Origin: Opitutaceae bacterium
GTDB lineage: Bacteria > Verrucomicrobiota > Verrucomicrobiia > Opitutales > Opitutaceae
Reading direction: 5' to 3'
Assembly: GCA_028691845.1 (NCBI GenBank)
Contig: JAQUYL010000005.1
Span: 90,247-154,246 of the forward strand
Length of the DNA: 64,000 nucleotides
The first letter of the stretch is position 1; every line of letters begins with the position of its first letter. The position numbers and the translations under genes are program-made. Of the stretch, positions 7,309 through 16,837 are shown one piece after another. The notes below the pieces were generated by a model. That model ran no database searches and was not told the DNA's origin. It saw only the letters and a program-made list of their open reading frames with translations.

Positions 7309-9297
7309 TCAGGTCCATCGGTGGTGATTTAGCCAGTTGCGTAATATGATGACATTCCATAAGATATCCTTGTGGTTGGCTTCCCCGGCCTGATGCGCAT
7401 TCCAAAGTGAGCGGATAGCAGCGCGGTCGAAAAGCCCTTCCGTGGCTGGCTTTGATTGGAACAATATTTCCTCCGCCCATGGGCGGAGCGCTCCGCGTAG
7501 CCAGCGCTCCATCGGAATGGAGAAACCCTGCTTAGGACGGTCGATAATCGTCGGGGGCACATAACGGTAAAGAATTTCGCGCAATAGGAGCTTGCCATGA
7601 GTACGAGAGATTTTCATTGCGGGTGGCAACGAAGCGGCAAATTCTACAAGTCGATAATCCAGTAGTGGTTCACGCGCCTCGAGGCTGACCTGCATACTAG
7701 CCCGGTCTACTTTCATGTGAAGATCGTCCGGCAAATAGCCGACAGTGTCCGCGTAAGTCATTCGGGTTGCTAAATCAGGCATGAGGATCGCCTGGGTTTT
7801 AGCCTTAACCGCAATCGCATCCCGAACCGGTCCTCGTAGCACGGTTTCGAAGCCATAGGCTATTTGCGTTTGGTAGTAGGCCTTAAAAAAATCTTGGCCA
7901 CCGCATATTTCTATTAATTTCCCTATACGGTATAGGTACCATTTGTATTGACCTCGCGAAGCCGGCGCCGTGCGTAGCCTCGTGGCCAGTCTCTGAAAGG
8001 CCACCCTGGCACCCGATGGAAGAGCATAAAGCCAGCCGAGCCGTTTGTAGTCGCGATAACGCCAGTAACCCCAAAAAGTCTCGTCGCCTCCGTCACCCGT
8101 AAGCGCCACCGTCACATATTGGCGGGCCAGCTTGGAAACTAGATAAGTGGGGATGAACGAACTGTCGGCCAGCGGCTCGTCCTGTATATCGGTAAAATTT
8201 CTCGTCACGTCGAGGCATTCCTGTTCGTGCAGGATGAAGTTAGTATGCTCCGTGCCGATCCGCTCTGCGATCTTAACGGCGTATCTTGACTCGTCGAATT
8301 CATCCTCTATGAATCCAATGGTGAAGGTTTTGATCGGCCGTCGCGACTGCTGTTGCATCATGACAGCAACGATACTGGAGTCGATGCCGCCCGATAGGAA
8401 TACCCCCACCGGTACATCCGCCACCAACCGCAGTCGGATGGAATCCTTAAGAAGTTCTTCCCCTACTTTCTTAGCATCATTGAAGGTGCCATTGAATGGC
8501 TGACGATCACCGCGGACCCAGACTTCATGCGCGGACCAGTAGGTAAAGTAGCGCCAGCCTTCGGCCGCGAAGTCAAAAGGTAGTCCCCGTCCGGTGGGTA
8601 CTATTGCGCGCATTTTCTCCCAGTCGAAACCTGGTGCGGCGCATTCCACTTCTAAAATAGACCCCGGTGCTATGTACAACGCGTTACGGTAGACGGTATC
8701 GGGATTAGGAAAATAGCCATAGGCCAGAAAAGTGCCGAGTGCCTCATAATTGAGCCGGCAGTCGAACGAGGGATGTGCGGTCAACGCTCGTATCTCCGAA
8801 CCAAAAATAAAAATACCGGCACTAAAGCCAAAACATAACGGTTTTACGCCCGAACGATCTCGTGTGAGCTGCAAGCGGCACTCCTGCCGGTCCCATACGG
8901 CGATGGCAAACATGCCGTTAAACTGCGCGACCGCCCTACGCAAGCCCCACCGGGCGATGGCTTCTATCGCCACTTCGGTGTCGGAATGTCCGCGCCAGGC
9001 GACCGGCGACCCGCTGGCGACCAGCCGAGCCCTTATTTCTTCATAATTGTAGATCTCGCCATTGAAGATGATGACAAAACGACCATTGGCCGAGGCCATC
9101 GGCTGATGGCCAGCAGGACTGAGATCAACGATGCTTAGGCGCCGGTGTCCTAAGCCCAAACGCCCTCCTCCGTCCAAGAAGACACCTGCATCATCCGGGC
9201 CTCGATGCCGTAACACGTCGGTCATTGCCTGCAAAGTGGCTTGGCTGGCTTCTTCCTTACATTCCTTCCAACTATAGAACCCTGTTATGCCGCACAT
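7309..9297 (-). CDS. asnB: Asparagine synthase (glutamine-hydrolysing) family amidotransferase
   Basis: A full-length 662-residue class II amidotransferase. The nucleophile is C2 in MCGITGFYSW, exposed after Met removal. The glutaminase domain follows (LRHRGPDD, GLGHRRLSIVDLS, FNGEIYNYEE), and the synthase domain has the pyrophosphate loop LSGGIDSS at about residues 298-305 plus ALTGDGGDE. In exosortase-linked EPS loci this family is usually an exosortase-associated amidotransferase that amidates a sugar acid, rather than housekeeping asparagine synthesis. The upstream TviB-type enzyme makes a uronic acid that could be the substrate (inference). Confidence 0.9.
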   Translation of the reverse strand: MCGITGFYSWKECKEEASQATLQAMTDVLRHRGPDDAGVFLDGGGRLGLGHRRLSIVDLSPAGHQPMASANGRFVIIFNGEIYNYEEIRARLVASGSPVAWRGHSDTEVAIEAIARWGLRRAVAQFNGMFAIAVWDRQECRLQLTRDRSGVKPLCFGFSAGIFIFGSEIRALTAHPSFDCRLNYEALGTFLAYGYFPNPDTVYRNALYIAPGSILEVECAAPGFDWEKMRAIVPTGRGLPFDFAAEGWRYFTYWSAHEVWVRGDRQPFNGTFNDAKKVGEELLKDSIRLRLVADVPVGVFLSGGIDSSIVAVMMQQQSRRPIKTFTIGFIEDEFDESRYAVKIAERIGTEHTNFILHEQECLDVTRNFTDIQDEPLADSSFIPTYLVSKLARQYVTVALTGDGGDETFWGYWRYRDYKRLGWLYALPSGARVAFQRLATRLRTAPASRGQYKWYLYRIGKLIEICGGQDFFKAYYQTQIAYGFETVLRGPVRDAIAVKAKTQAILMPDLATRMTYADTVGYLPDDLHMKVDRASMQVSLEAREPLLDYRLVEFAASLPPAMKISRTHGKLLLREILYRYVPPTIIDRPKQGFSIPMERWLRGALRPWAEEILFQSKPATEGLFDRAAIRSLWNAHQAGEANHKDILWNVIILRNWLNHHRWT

Positions 9298-9313
9298 TTA
9301 TTTGAGAGAATAG

Positions 9314-10261
9314 TTACGATGTAAGGCTACGCCTCGATACTAACTTCGCGTGCCCGAGAGATTTAAAACGATGCCTTTGCGCCCATCGCAAGACACCAGC
9401 GGGAACCGATCGAAAAAGGCTTCGAAGAACGGCCATCGTTAATCGATCTGGCCAAGTATTCCACATAGGCTTGGGCCACTCTTCTTTAGCAATCCCAGCC
9501 ATTCTTGCGTAGGAATATGTCTTTACAAGCAATTTGACCTGAAACCATAGGACTTCACAGGCAATTTCTCGATCAAATATCTTCCATTTAAGAATAAAAC
9601 CGCGGGCGAGTCGCTCAGCATCACGACGTAGGTTATCGGGATGACACATGCGGTCCGTGCCAGTGTTGTTATAAATCCTGATTGGTCGTGCGGAATAACA
9701 AATATAATGTCCATCGCGTGCTATCCGAAGCCAAGTCAGGCCTTCAAACCCTCGAACTGACGTCTCGAAAGGAAAAAATTTTATGATGTCGGTACGGACA
9801 ATGGGTAAATATTCCCCTTCCGAGCCTACGCTTAACATTTCTCGGAATTCTTTCTTCCCCTCGTAATCACTGCCACGGGAAACGTCCCTCCCGTCAGTAC
9901 TCCGGCATGCTCCAAATAACACAGCAATTTCAGGTTGGTTCCGAAGCAAGTCTCTCACAACTTTCAGACCATCTTTCGTCAACTCGTCATCGGAATCAAG
10001 GAAAACACAATACTGTCCTCTCGCTATCGCAACTCCGCAATTCTTGGCTACGTTCACTCCCATGTTCTTATGTAAAACTAACAAGGATATCCGAGTTCCA
10101 AGCCTGCATAACTCGTCCACTGTATGGTCAGAAGAGCAGTCATCCACGACAATTATCTCGACATCGCTAGGCGTAAACCCCTCCGCATTTTCCACAGACT
10201 GAATCGCAACCATAACTTGTTCAGCGCGATTATATGTTGGAATGATAAAAGAAAACATCAT
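9314..10261 (-). CDS. Glycosyltransferase family 2
   Basis: 315 residues starting with MMFSFIIPTYNRAEQVMVAI, the canonical GT-A N-terminus. EIIVVDDCSSDHTVD and the metal-binding DSDDE motif (FLDSDDELT) follow. The C-terminal third is basic and may contact the membrane. The gene overlaps the end of the upstream polymerase gene by 32 bp. Base composition here is clearly more AT-rich than in the flanking EPS genes. The donor sugar cannot be told from sequence. Confidence 0.88.
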   Translation of the reverse strand: MMFSFIIPTYNRAEQVMVAIQSVENAEGFTPSDVEIIVVDDCSSDHTVDELCRLGTRISLLVLHKNMGVNVAKNCGVAIARGQYCVFLDSDDELTKDGLKVVRDLLRNQPEIAVLFGACRSTDGRDVSRGSDYEGKKEFREMLSVGSEGEYLPIVRTDIIKFFPFETSVRGFEGLTWLRIARDGHYICYSARPIRIYNNTGTDRMCHPDNLRRDAERLARGFILKWKIFDREIACEVLWFQVKLLVKTYSYARMAGIAKEEWPKPMWNTWPDRLTMAVLRSLFRSVPAGVLRWAQRHRFKSLGHAKLVSRRSLTS

Positions 10262-11567
10262 CTTTTCGAGACTCGAACATCAAAGGTGTCGCTGCCAACA
10301 GAAATAAAATCCAGTCGGCTCGGGAGTAGCCCACAGGATAGACCATGCCAGCTATTGCCAAGCTTAACAATCCAAACACAGCGCAGTAAATATATCCATT
10401 ATATTCTGGCTCCCGCTCCTTGAATAATACTTTGTTTAGAAGCATTAGAACCGTTTTTAAATATAGCAATATCCATCCTAATAGACCAAGTAGTCCGGAC
10501 TCCCACCAAGCTTGGATATAAACGTTATGGATTGGTTCTTCGTTCGAATTGACCATGACCCATTGATTGATTCCACGGCCAATAACCCAGCCGTTTTCAC
10601 GTATTTCGTTTAGACCGAGTTTGAATAACCCAAGCCGGTCATCATCATAAAATAAGCCTTGTGTGCTAGCGGCTCTGTTTATAAAAGATTCAGATATTAG
10701 CGGGTATTCGCTGCTTCCTAAGTAGAAGACAAACGCGATTAGAGCCCCTGTGATCGTAAGCCCTATGATTGCACCTCCAAACGCAATCGTTTTTCCCCCG
10801 CTATAGCGAAGACAGATCCATGCACCGAATGCCCCTCCTCCGACTGCAATTGCCAAACCGCTCCTCACGCCAGCATACGCCAGCCCAATAAATCCTAACA
10901 CACCTAGAACGCCCACAATTAAAGCCTTAATATAGTATTTCCTGTTCAAGGCGTCAATTAAACTAAATAGATAATATGGAGTCAGAGGCCCGACGATATA
11001 GAATCCATTCACACCCAATATAACGTTTTCTTGACGAAAATACTCAAGACTACCGAAGTTCGTGATCCCGACGCGATCCGTTATAGATAGAAATCCTGCT
11101 AGGCCAATCCACGCAGCATAATTGAGAAAGCAATTGGCGAACCCGATCTTACCAGTAAGGTCTACAAGCACTGGGCCAAGCACGAAAAAACTAAAGGCCA
11201 ACTGTCCTGAAGCCCAAAATGCTTTACTAAAGCTCACTGCTCCGCCTCCGAAGTTTAAAAACAGAGCGAGAAAGCCGCCGACAAAGTATAAGAGCAATGG
11301 CAGCGTGAAAAACTTAAGTACAACCACGATAATCTGCCTCCCTGCAAGAGTGGAAAATAATCTAGAAAAAAGTATTAAAACAAAGATGTCTGGCACGCCA
11401 AAATTGACCGTATCAGCCTGTCCAAGCAGGCCCGCGACCTTCGGTCGGATGAGCCAACGTTCCAAGAAATATAAAGCTAATAGCAGATGCAGCGTGAGAG
11501 TAGACCAAACCCAAGAGCGTGCATTTAACCGCAGTTCGATAGATTGCTCTTTTGTATGAAGGCTCAT
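10230..11567 (-). CDS. O-antigen ligase/Wzy-type polysaccharide polymerase
   Basis: A 445-residue polytopic membrane protein with roughly ten or more hydrophobic segments (for example LLALYFLERWLI, FVLILFSRLF, GLLGWILLYLKTVLMLL). A large soluble loop contains LGLFKLGLNEIRENGWVIGRGINQWV and a conserved-looking HNVYIQAWWESG, a typical Wzy_C/WaaL loop with a catalytic-type His. Such proteins polymerise or ligate lipid-linked repeat units at the periplasmic face. The region is AT-rich, as is common for polymerase genes in EPS loci. Confidence 0.8.
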   Translation of the reverse strand: MSLHTKEQSIELRLNARSWVWSTLTLHLLLALYFLERWLIRPKVAGLLGQADTVNFGVPDIFVLILFSRLFSTLAGRQIIVVVLKFFTLPLLLYFVGGFLALFLNFGGGAVSFSKAFWASGQLAFSFFVLGPVLVDLTGKIGFANCFLNYAAWIGLAGFLSITDRVGITNFGSLEYFRQENVILGVNGFYIVGPLTPYYLFSLIDALNRKYYIKALIVGVLGVLGFIGLAYAGVRSGLAIAVGGGAFGAWICLRYSGGKTIAFGGAIIGLTITGALIAFVFYLGSSEYPLISESFINRAASTQGLFYDDDRLGLFKLGLNEIRENGWVIGRGINQWVMVNSNEEPIHNVYIQAWWESGLLGLLGWILLYLKTVLMLLNKVLFKEREPEYNGYIYCAVFGLLSLAIAGMVYPVGYSRADWILFLLAATPLMFESRKDDVFFYHSNI

Positions 11568-11601
11568 TCTCGTCTGTTTCTTTGTCGTTCGAAGTCCGAA
11601 A

Positions 11602-12369
11602 TCAGAAGGGTTCGGAAGGGCAAAATTTCTTTATAATTATCCTAGCTCCGGACATGCTTATTATTTTTCTGAGAAGCCACAGAATCGCTTCACGTGATGT
11701 CATTATTTGTCTACGGGAAAAATCACATCCTATTCCCATGCGACCAAATCGCCAGGCTTCCCATGGAAACCATTTGCCTCGTTCTACAACGTGATGACGA
11801 TAGGGTATTAAATCGCGTTTGACCCCATAGAATCCGCTGGAGAGCACATCGCTTCTACGGCTTCCTTGGATCTCAAACTGCCAGATGCTCTCACCCGGGC
11901 AAATGAGTTTAATCAAGGTTTCCTTACGCCAGATTGCCGCTTGTGTGCTCACTCGGTAGGCTTCACCAGGCGGGATCTCACCAACAATGCTTCCGGGCAT
12001 GAGGCGCTTCGGTCCAGGTCTGCAAACTAGTCTGAGCGTGTGTGCTTCTAAGCGGCAAAAACACTCATAGGCCAGCGCAACTGAATCTGTGTTTACACGT
12101 TGACGGAAAAAAAAATCCTCTAAACAAAGCAGAATGTGAGGCTCTGGAATCTGTGCGAGGTAGCGATGAATATCCGAAGACCAGTCCCGCCCCGGGCCGA
12201 TGTTGAGCACTTTGACATTGAGGCCCTCAGGACGGCGTTCACCTGTGCCTAGATAAACGCGAAACGGACAATTCTGCCATTGGCGACTGAATAAGGTAAA
12301 GAACGGCATCCACAAGTCAGCATAAGCGTCGCATGAGGGCACAAATACAGCGAGATTTTTAGATTGCAC
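11602..12369 (-). CDS. Unknown GT-like protein in the EPS locus
   Basis: About 255 residues from a GTG that gives VQSKNLAVFVPSCDAYADLW; a TTG upstream at 12459 would add 30 residues overlapping the previous gene and looks less likely. The order of segments resembles a small GT-A transferase: an N-terminal FVPSCD strand, a middle LLCLEDFFFRQ that may be a metal/donor motif, STQAAIWRKETL, and an E-rich FEIQGSRRS patch. I recognise the pattern from polysaccharide loci but no characterised member. It is probably a sugar transferase, with modest confidence. It sits between the heptosyltransferase-like and polymerase genes. Confidence 0.6.
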   Translation of the reverse strand: MQSKNLAVFVPSCDAYADLWMPFFTLFSRQWQNCPFRVYLGTGERRPEGLNVKVLNIGPGRDWSSDIHRYLAQIPEPHILLCLEDFFFRQRVNTDSVALAYECFCRLEAHTLRLVCRPGPKRLMPGSIVGEIPPGEAYRVSTQAAIWRKETLIKLICPGESIWQFEIQGSRRSDVLSSGFYGVKRDLIPYRHHVVERGKWFPWEAWRFGRMGIGCDFSRRQIMTSREAILWLLRKIISMSGARIIIKKFCPSEPF

Positions 12370-12373
12370 GTGA

Positions 12374-13132
12374 TTATCTTGAAAGTTTTCGCACTTTCTT
12401 CCCCACACGGCTTGGAAAGTGTAACATCCAACAAATCCACCACAGTGAATTAGGCACAAAAACGTAACGGTGCCGACGGCAATGACGGAATTCGGAGAGA
12501 TGTCCGGGACCGTAAAAGACAGTTGCAGGTTTTTTCAACGCTGCAGCCACCTCAACCGTTCCCGACATCAATCCGAAAAGCTCTCCGCAAGAAAACACGA
12601 TGTCGCACAAATCGTAAACTGATGAGGCAACTACACTGGGAACGGGCATCTGGAGCGGCAGGCTTCTATTGCGGAGTGCCATCTGCGCATTAATCTGAAT
12701 CGCGTTTCTCGCCATGTAGTGATCAACACTATTTTTAAACAGCCAGCCGGTGAAACTTACATAGTTTGGGTCATATAGAGCACAACCGGCAACATCCTTG
12801 CGAAGCCTCGGGGTGTAGTACAATTCAGGTTCATGGAAACGAGTTCCATCGTCCAGGCCGTGGGCGATCATCATGCCATCAAGAAAATTCATTTGTGCTT
12901 CAAGAGGCGGAATCTTGAACTCTGGTCCTGGTTCGTCAGTAAAGCCGTCGACGTAAGGATTGCGCTCCCATATGAGTTCCCGGTAGGCAGGGTCGCGAAA
13001 CGGTGCTTGATTCGAAACGAGGACGCATCGGACTCCGCAGGACTTTGCTACCCGCGGGAGATGGCTCATGAACAAGTGGTCCCCTAGCCCTCCAAAACGG
13101 CTATGTAATATAAGTGTATTGCTTCCCATCAT
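12374..13132 (-). CDS. GT-B glycosyltransferase-like protein (family 9/heptosyltransferase-like)
   Basis: 252 residues. The N-terminus LILHSRFGGLGDHLFMSHLPRVAKSCG has the glycine-rich GLGDhL pattern of ADP-heptose:LPS transferases. The C-terminal part has FGLMSGTVEVAAALKKPATVFYGPG, comparable to the GT9 donor site. It is shorter than typical GT9 proteins (about 330 residues), so it may be a divergent or reduced member. The start overlaps the stop of the FkbM gene (TGATG). Confidence 0.62.
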   Translation of the reverse strand: MMGSNTLILHSRFGGLGDHLFMSHLPRVAKSCGVRCVLVSNQAPFRDPAYRELIWERNPYVDGFTDEPGPEFKIPPLEAQMNFLDGMMIAHGLDDGTRFHEPELYYTPRLRKDVAGCALYDPNYVSFTGWLFKNSVDHYMARNAIQINAQMALRNRSLPLQMPVPSVVASSVYDLCDIVFSCGELFGLMSGTVEVAAALKKPATVFYGPGHLSEFRHCRRHRYVFVPNSLWWICWMLHFPSRVGKKVRKLSR

Positions 13133-13872
13133 CAGGCCGGTTCAATATCACGCCGAATGTAAACAGCGTCGGTAAACCAAGGCCCAACGCCAAGCCAATG
13201 AGTTAAAGGCACCCAGCGATTGAGACGGAGCAGAGACGATTTCCACCAAGTGGTGGAGCTGTATAGCCTAACTAGGCGGAAATCGCGACGCAAAAGTGCA
13301 TCAATGGCCGAAAAAAGTGGCTGATTTTCAAATACTGGCCGGAAGGCTATTTCTAAGTGTATGACCTTGACCCGCGCGAGCATTCGTACGGCCCCACGGA
13401 GTGCGAGCAATTCGGCTCCTTGCACATCCAACCATAGGAGATCTGGAGGTGAGTTGTCGGTCATATAATCATCAAGCGTCACCGTTGGAACCTCTATTCG
13501 ACGCTGGACGAGATGCTCATGGGGATAATCCTTGTTTAATTGAAAAATGGACGAAGCCCCGATGTTGCCGTCTGAGTGGCTGGTCTGTGATGCCTCAGGA
13601 ACAACAGGGAGAAAACCAATCACCCCCGTATGGTCGCTGACCGCAACTGGATTGAGCTTGTGGGTAAAAGACCACGACCGGCTGTTAAGTGTTGTGTGAC
13701 AAAGAGCGATCGCCGCAGGATTACACTCGAAAACATGAAGTTCCTGCGCGCCAATACGGCTTGCCAGCTCGCAGCCATCAATAGCGTCGCGGCTCCCGCA
13801 TTCATAAATGGTGCCGATGAGCAACGGTTGGCAGAGTTCGATAAAGTCATCACGTATAGCCGATGGATACAT
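13132..13872 (-). CDS. FkbM-family methyltransferase
   Basis: 246 residues with the FkbM layout: IYECGSRDAIDGCELASRIG as the SAM motif region, HVFECNPAAI (acidic residue after strand 2), a VPTVTLDDYM segment, and DLLWLDVQGAELLALRGA, which is diagnostic of the family. FkbM enzymes O-methylate hydroxyl groups on sugars or polyketides. Here it probably adds a methyl cap or modification to the exopolysaccharide (inference). It is translationally coupled to the downstream gene. Confidence 0.85.
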   Translation of the reverse strand: MYPSAIRDDFIELCQPLLIGTIYECGSRDAIDGCELASRIGAQELHVFECNPAAIALCHTTLNSRSWSFTHKLNPVAVSDHTGVIGFLPVVPEASQTSHSDGNIGASSIFQLNKDYPHEHLVQRRIEVPTVTLDDYMTDNSPPDLLWLDVQGAELLALRGAVRMLARVKVIHLEIAFRPVFENQPLFSAIDALLRRDFRLVRLYSSTTWWKSSLLRLNRWVPLTHWLGVGPWFTDAVYIRRDIEPA

Positions 13873-13881
13873 AGAATTATG

Positions 13882-15396
13882 TTATGTTGAAAACAAACCA
13901 TCTGACGACCTCAAACAGTTTAGAGCTCGCCAATATAGCACAGCAGCGATACCTGCGCCCACCGCAAGCGCAAGAATAACACTGCTTGACAAGAACCATA
14001 CACCATAAGCTGGCAGAGTACAGATAAGAGCTAGTGCGCTGGGCCACAGCCAGCCATGTAGCCAAAATGCAGTAGCTGATCCAGGCAGATAACGTCTTGC
14101 GATAAAGGACGGATATACAACGAAATTTACGGCAGCCAGAGCTAAACCGCAAAATATCGTTCCAGTCATCCCAAAACTGAGTGTCGCTACCCACAACAAG
14201 GGAAGATAGGCCACGCAGTAGCCTATATTTAGTAGCAGGCCGAACCAAGCGTTGCCGTAAGCGAAAAGAAGCGCATTTGGAACTGCTACAAGAGCCCCGA
14301 GTACGTTACTTAGCGCCATCAACGATAGCAGAGGCGCGAGGCTCTTTGCTTTAGCCACGTCCCCAATAAAGACCGCTAGAACGGGCTGAGGCAAGAGTAT
14401 CAGGCAGGCGGCGACGGGAGCGACCAATATCCCGATCGCGTGATACGAACGTTTGTAGAGTTGATTGGTCGCCTCGGAATTTCCTGACGTGACCAAAGAC
14501 GTAAGGCGCGGCGTAACCGCCTGTACCACTGGAATGCTGACTCTCAAAAGTTGTGGGGCTAAACTTGTCAGCAGAGAATATTGCCCGAATGTCTCAAGCG
14601 ATAATAGACGGCTAAGTATAATTCGATCCATCTGTGTGGTAAGAAGGCTAACAACTGTCCCGCCAGCTGAGGCCGAGATAAAACCAAGCGAGTGCCCCAA
14701 CAATGGCCAAGCCAATCTATGGTCCGCGCGGCTGGGCAACAGACGTTGCACCGACCATTTGAGAACGAGATAGTGCAATAACAGCCCAGCTACTTGCCCA
14801 GCAAAAAACAACCAAGGAACGGCTGGATAGGCCCATAGCAACCCAACGGAGAATGCTTGGCGTACAGTGAAAAACAGTGCATTAAGTCCATTAGACCAGA
14901 CTTGGCGCTCAAGTCCAACCAAGGCAGCTTGTTGAAGATTAACAAGAAATTGAAGCCCTATAGCAACTGCCATCGTCTGCAACGCCAAGACAAGAGCGAC
15001 CAAATGTTTCGGGTTAGGATTAAGCCATTTGCTAGCTAACCACGGGGCTAGCAGCAATAGCACCACGGTCGTTACGCCAGCGACCACCATGTTCGCAAAG
15101 CCAAAAACCCGTAGTGCATCCTTTTGACGGCAACCAGATAGGTCAGACAGATCCTGCCGCGCCATTTCTCGCTGCAAACCTGGTGATAGTCCCAAATTTA
15201 GCACTTGGGAGAACATCTGGAGCGTCAAATATATTCCAATCAAACCAAAGCCCTCTGCTCCTAGATTACGGTAATAGAACGCCGTGGAGACTAGCCCAAC
15301 TACTCCCATTCCAACTTGGGCACCGTAATTGGAGACAACGTTACCCAATAAACTGGTACCTTTAGCGGCAGTACGGAATTTCTGGAAAAGGATCAC
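13882..15396 (-). CDS. Polysaccharide flippase (Wzx, MOP superfamily)
   Basis: A 504-residue protein with about 12-14 predicted transmembrane segments. It starts with a GTG and SLLGNVVSNYGAQVGMGVVGLVSTAFYYRNLG, the usual first helices of Wzx/RfbX flippases. These move the undecaprenyl-linked repeat unit from the cytoplasmic to the periplasmic leaflet. It is the first membrane gene after the nucleotide-sugar genes and lies 9 bp before the FkbM gene. It pairs with the polymerase at 10230-11567 in a Wzx/Wzy-type pathway. Confidence 0.88.
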   Translation of the reverse strand: MILFQKFRTAAKGTSLLGNVVSNYGAQVGMGVVGLVSTAFYYRNLGAEGFGLIGIYLTLQMFSQVLNLGLSPGLQREMARQDLSDLSGCRQKDALRVFGFANMVVAGVTTVVLLLLAPWLASKWLNPNPKHLVALVLALQTMAVAIGLQFLVNLQQAALVGLERQVWSNGLNALFFTVRQAFSVGLLWAYPAVPWLFFAGQVAGLLLHYLVLKWSVQRLLPSRADHRLAWPLLGHSLGFISASAGGTVVSLLTTQMDRIILSRLLSLETFGQYSLLTSLAPQLLRVSIPVVQAVTPRLTSLVTSGNSEATNQLYKRSYHAIGILVAPVAACLILLPQPVLAVFIGDVAKAKSLAPLLSLMALSNVLGALVAVPNALLFAYGNAWFGLLLNIGYCVAYLPLLWVATLSFGMTGTIFCGLALAAVNFVVYPSFIARRYLPGSATAFWLHGWLWPSALALICTLPAYGVWFLSSSVILALAVGAGIAAVLYWRALNCLRSSDGLFST

Positions 15397-15473
15397 TGAC
15401 TGAGATTTTATACAAACCGCTTCTATATCAAAAATATGAAAGTGGGAAACGGCTTCACAACGTTACAAACGCT

Positions 15474-16832
15474 TCACAATTGCCAGTCTGCTCCCGGACC
15501 GAGAACGCCTTTGATATCGAGCACGAGCGCTGGACGCTCGGCACTACATCTAGTCAGTCGGTCTATCGGAAAATCGCGGAGAAGCTTGCGGTGCGGGACA
15601 GCAACTATCACCTCATCGTACAAAGCGTCGGTATCGGCAATAGGGACAAGCTCGATGCCATATTCATGTCGGACCTCACTAGGATTAGCCTCCGGGTCAT
15701 AACAATACACATCAACGCCGTAGGAGAGAAGTTCACGATAGATGTCGACCACACGGGTATTTCGAATATCAGGTACATTTTCCTTAAAGGTCCAGCCAAG
15801 TATCAGAACCTTCGCGCCTTTGACCGGGCGATCGTTCGCGATAAGCAATTTGACCGCCTTCTCGGCAACGAACTTTCCCATTCCGTCATTGATTCGCCGA
15901 CCGGCTAGAATCACCTCCGGATGGTAGCCCAAGCTCTCGGCCTTGAATGTCAGGTAATACGGATCGACTCCAATGCAGTGCCCGCCAACAAGGCCGGGCC
16001 GAAACGGTAGAAAATTCCACTTGGTTCCAGCCGCCTCAAGCACATCCAAAGTTCGGATGCCCATTCTGTCGAAAATGAGCGCAAGCTCATTCATCAGCGC
16101 TATATTTAAGTCACGCTGAGTGTTCTCGATGACCTTCGCGGCTTCGGCAGTCTTAATATTGGCGGCTACAAAGATTCCCGCGGTGATCACCGCCCCATAG
16201 ACCTGTCTCAGCATTTCAGCTGTTTCAGCAGTGTCACCGGACACGACTTTCTTGATTTTCTCTACCGTGTGTTCCTTATCCCCTGGGTTGATTCGCTCGG
16301 GCGAATATCCAGCAAAGAAGTCGGTCTTCCATTTCAGCCCGCTCTCCTTCTCGATCAGTGGAAGGCAATCCTCCTCCGTGCAGCCGGGATAGACAGTGGA
16401 TTCATAGACCACCGTCGTGCCGGCCTTGATCTGCTTCCCGATCATCGTCGAAGCCTTCACCAGCGGTGTCAGATCGGGATTCTTGTGGTCATCTATGGGT
16501 GTGGGCACTGTGACGATGATCAGACGTGCATCAGCCAGCGCTTTCGGATCGGTGGAGAACATGAGGCCGGGTCTTGGGGACGGAGAGCTGAAAGCTGAAA
16601 TCTGAGACCCTGCAACGCTGACCGCTGCCAATTGTTCGCCCGTCAGTTCGCGCGTGCGATCATGGCCAGTTGTTAGCTCATCCACCCGCTGCTGGTTGAT
16701 GTCGAAACCGACCACGGCAAAACGCTTCGCAAACGCCACCGCAAGCGGCAGTCCAACATAGCCTAGGCCGACGACGCATATCCGCTCCTTGTGCGTAATG
16801 AAATCTTCAAAACTCGGTCTGTGATTACTCAT
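15474..16832 (-). CDS. tviB: UDP-N-acetyl-hexosamine 6-dehydrogenase (TviB/WbpO type)
   Basis: About 452 residues of the UDP-glucose/GDP-mannose dehydrogenase family: N-terminal NAD site [37 protein letters not shown] (the NPGD form is typical of TviB/WbpO), the catalytic segment [11 protein letters not shown] with its Cys, and a C-terminal [19 protein letters not shown] domain. It oxidises a UDP-N-acetyl-hexosamine to the uronic acid. ATG at 16832 is preferred over a TTG at 16841. Residues about 76-90 ([15 protein letters not shown]) look like an insertion relative to the family, see findings. It is coupled to the epimerase gene. Confidence 0.88.
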   Translation of the reverse strand: MSNHRPSFEDFITHKERICVVGLGYVGLPLAVAFAKRFAVVGFDINQQRVDELTTGHDRTRELTGEQLAAVSVAGSQISAFSSPSPRPGLMFSTDPKALADARLIIVTVPTPIDDHKNPDLTPLVKASTMIGKQIKAGTTVVYESTVYPGCTEEDCLPLIEKESGLKWKTDFFAGYSPERINPGDKEHTVEKIKKVVSGDTAETAEMLRQVYGAVITAGIFVAANIKTAEAAKVIENTQRDLNIALMNELALIFDRMGIRTLDVLEAAGTKWNFLPFRPGLVGGHCIGVDPYYLTFKAESLGYHPEVILAGRRINDGMGKFVAEKAVKLLIANDRPVKGAKVLILGWTFKENVPDIRNTRVVDIYRELLSYGVDVYCYDPEANPSEVRHEYGIELVPIADTDALYDEVIVAVPHRKLLRDFPIDRLTRCSAERPALVLDIKGVLGPGADWQL

Positions 16833-16837
16833 GGCGG

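Noticed and set aside
7309..9297. Housekeeping asparagine synthetase
   Set aside because: The domains would allow it, but the gene lies inside an EPS operon with an EpsI-type protein, where the exosortase-associated amidotransferase role is more likely. The chemistry cannot be decided from sequence.
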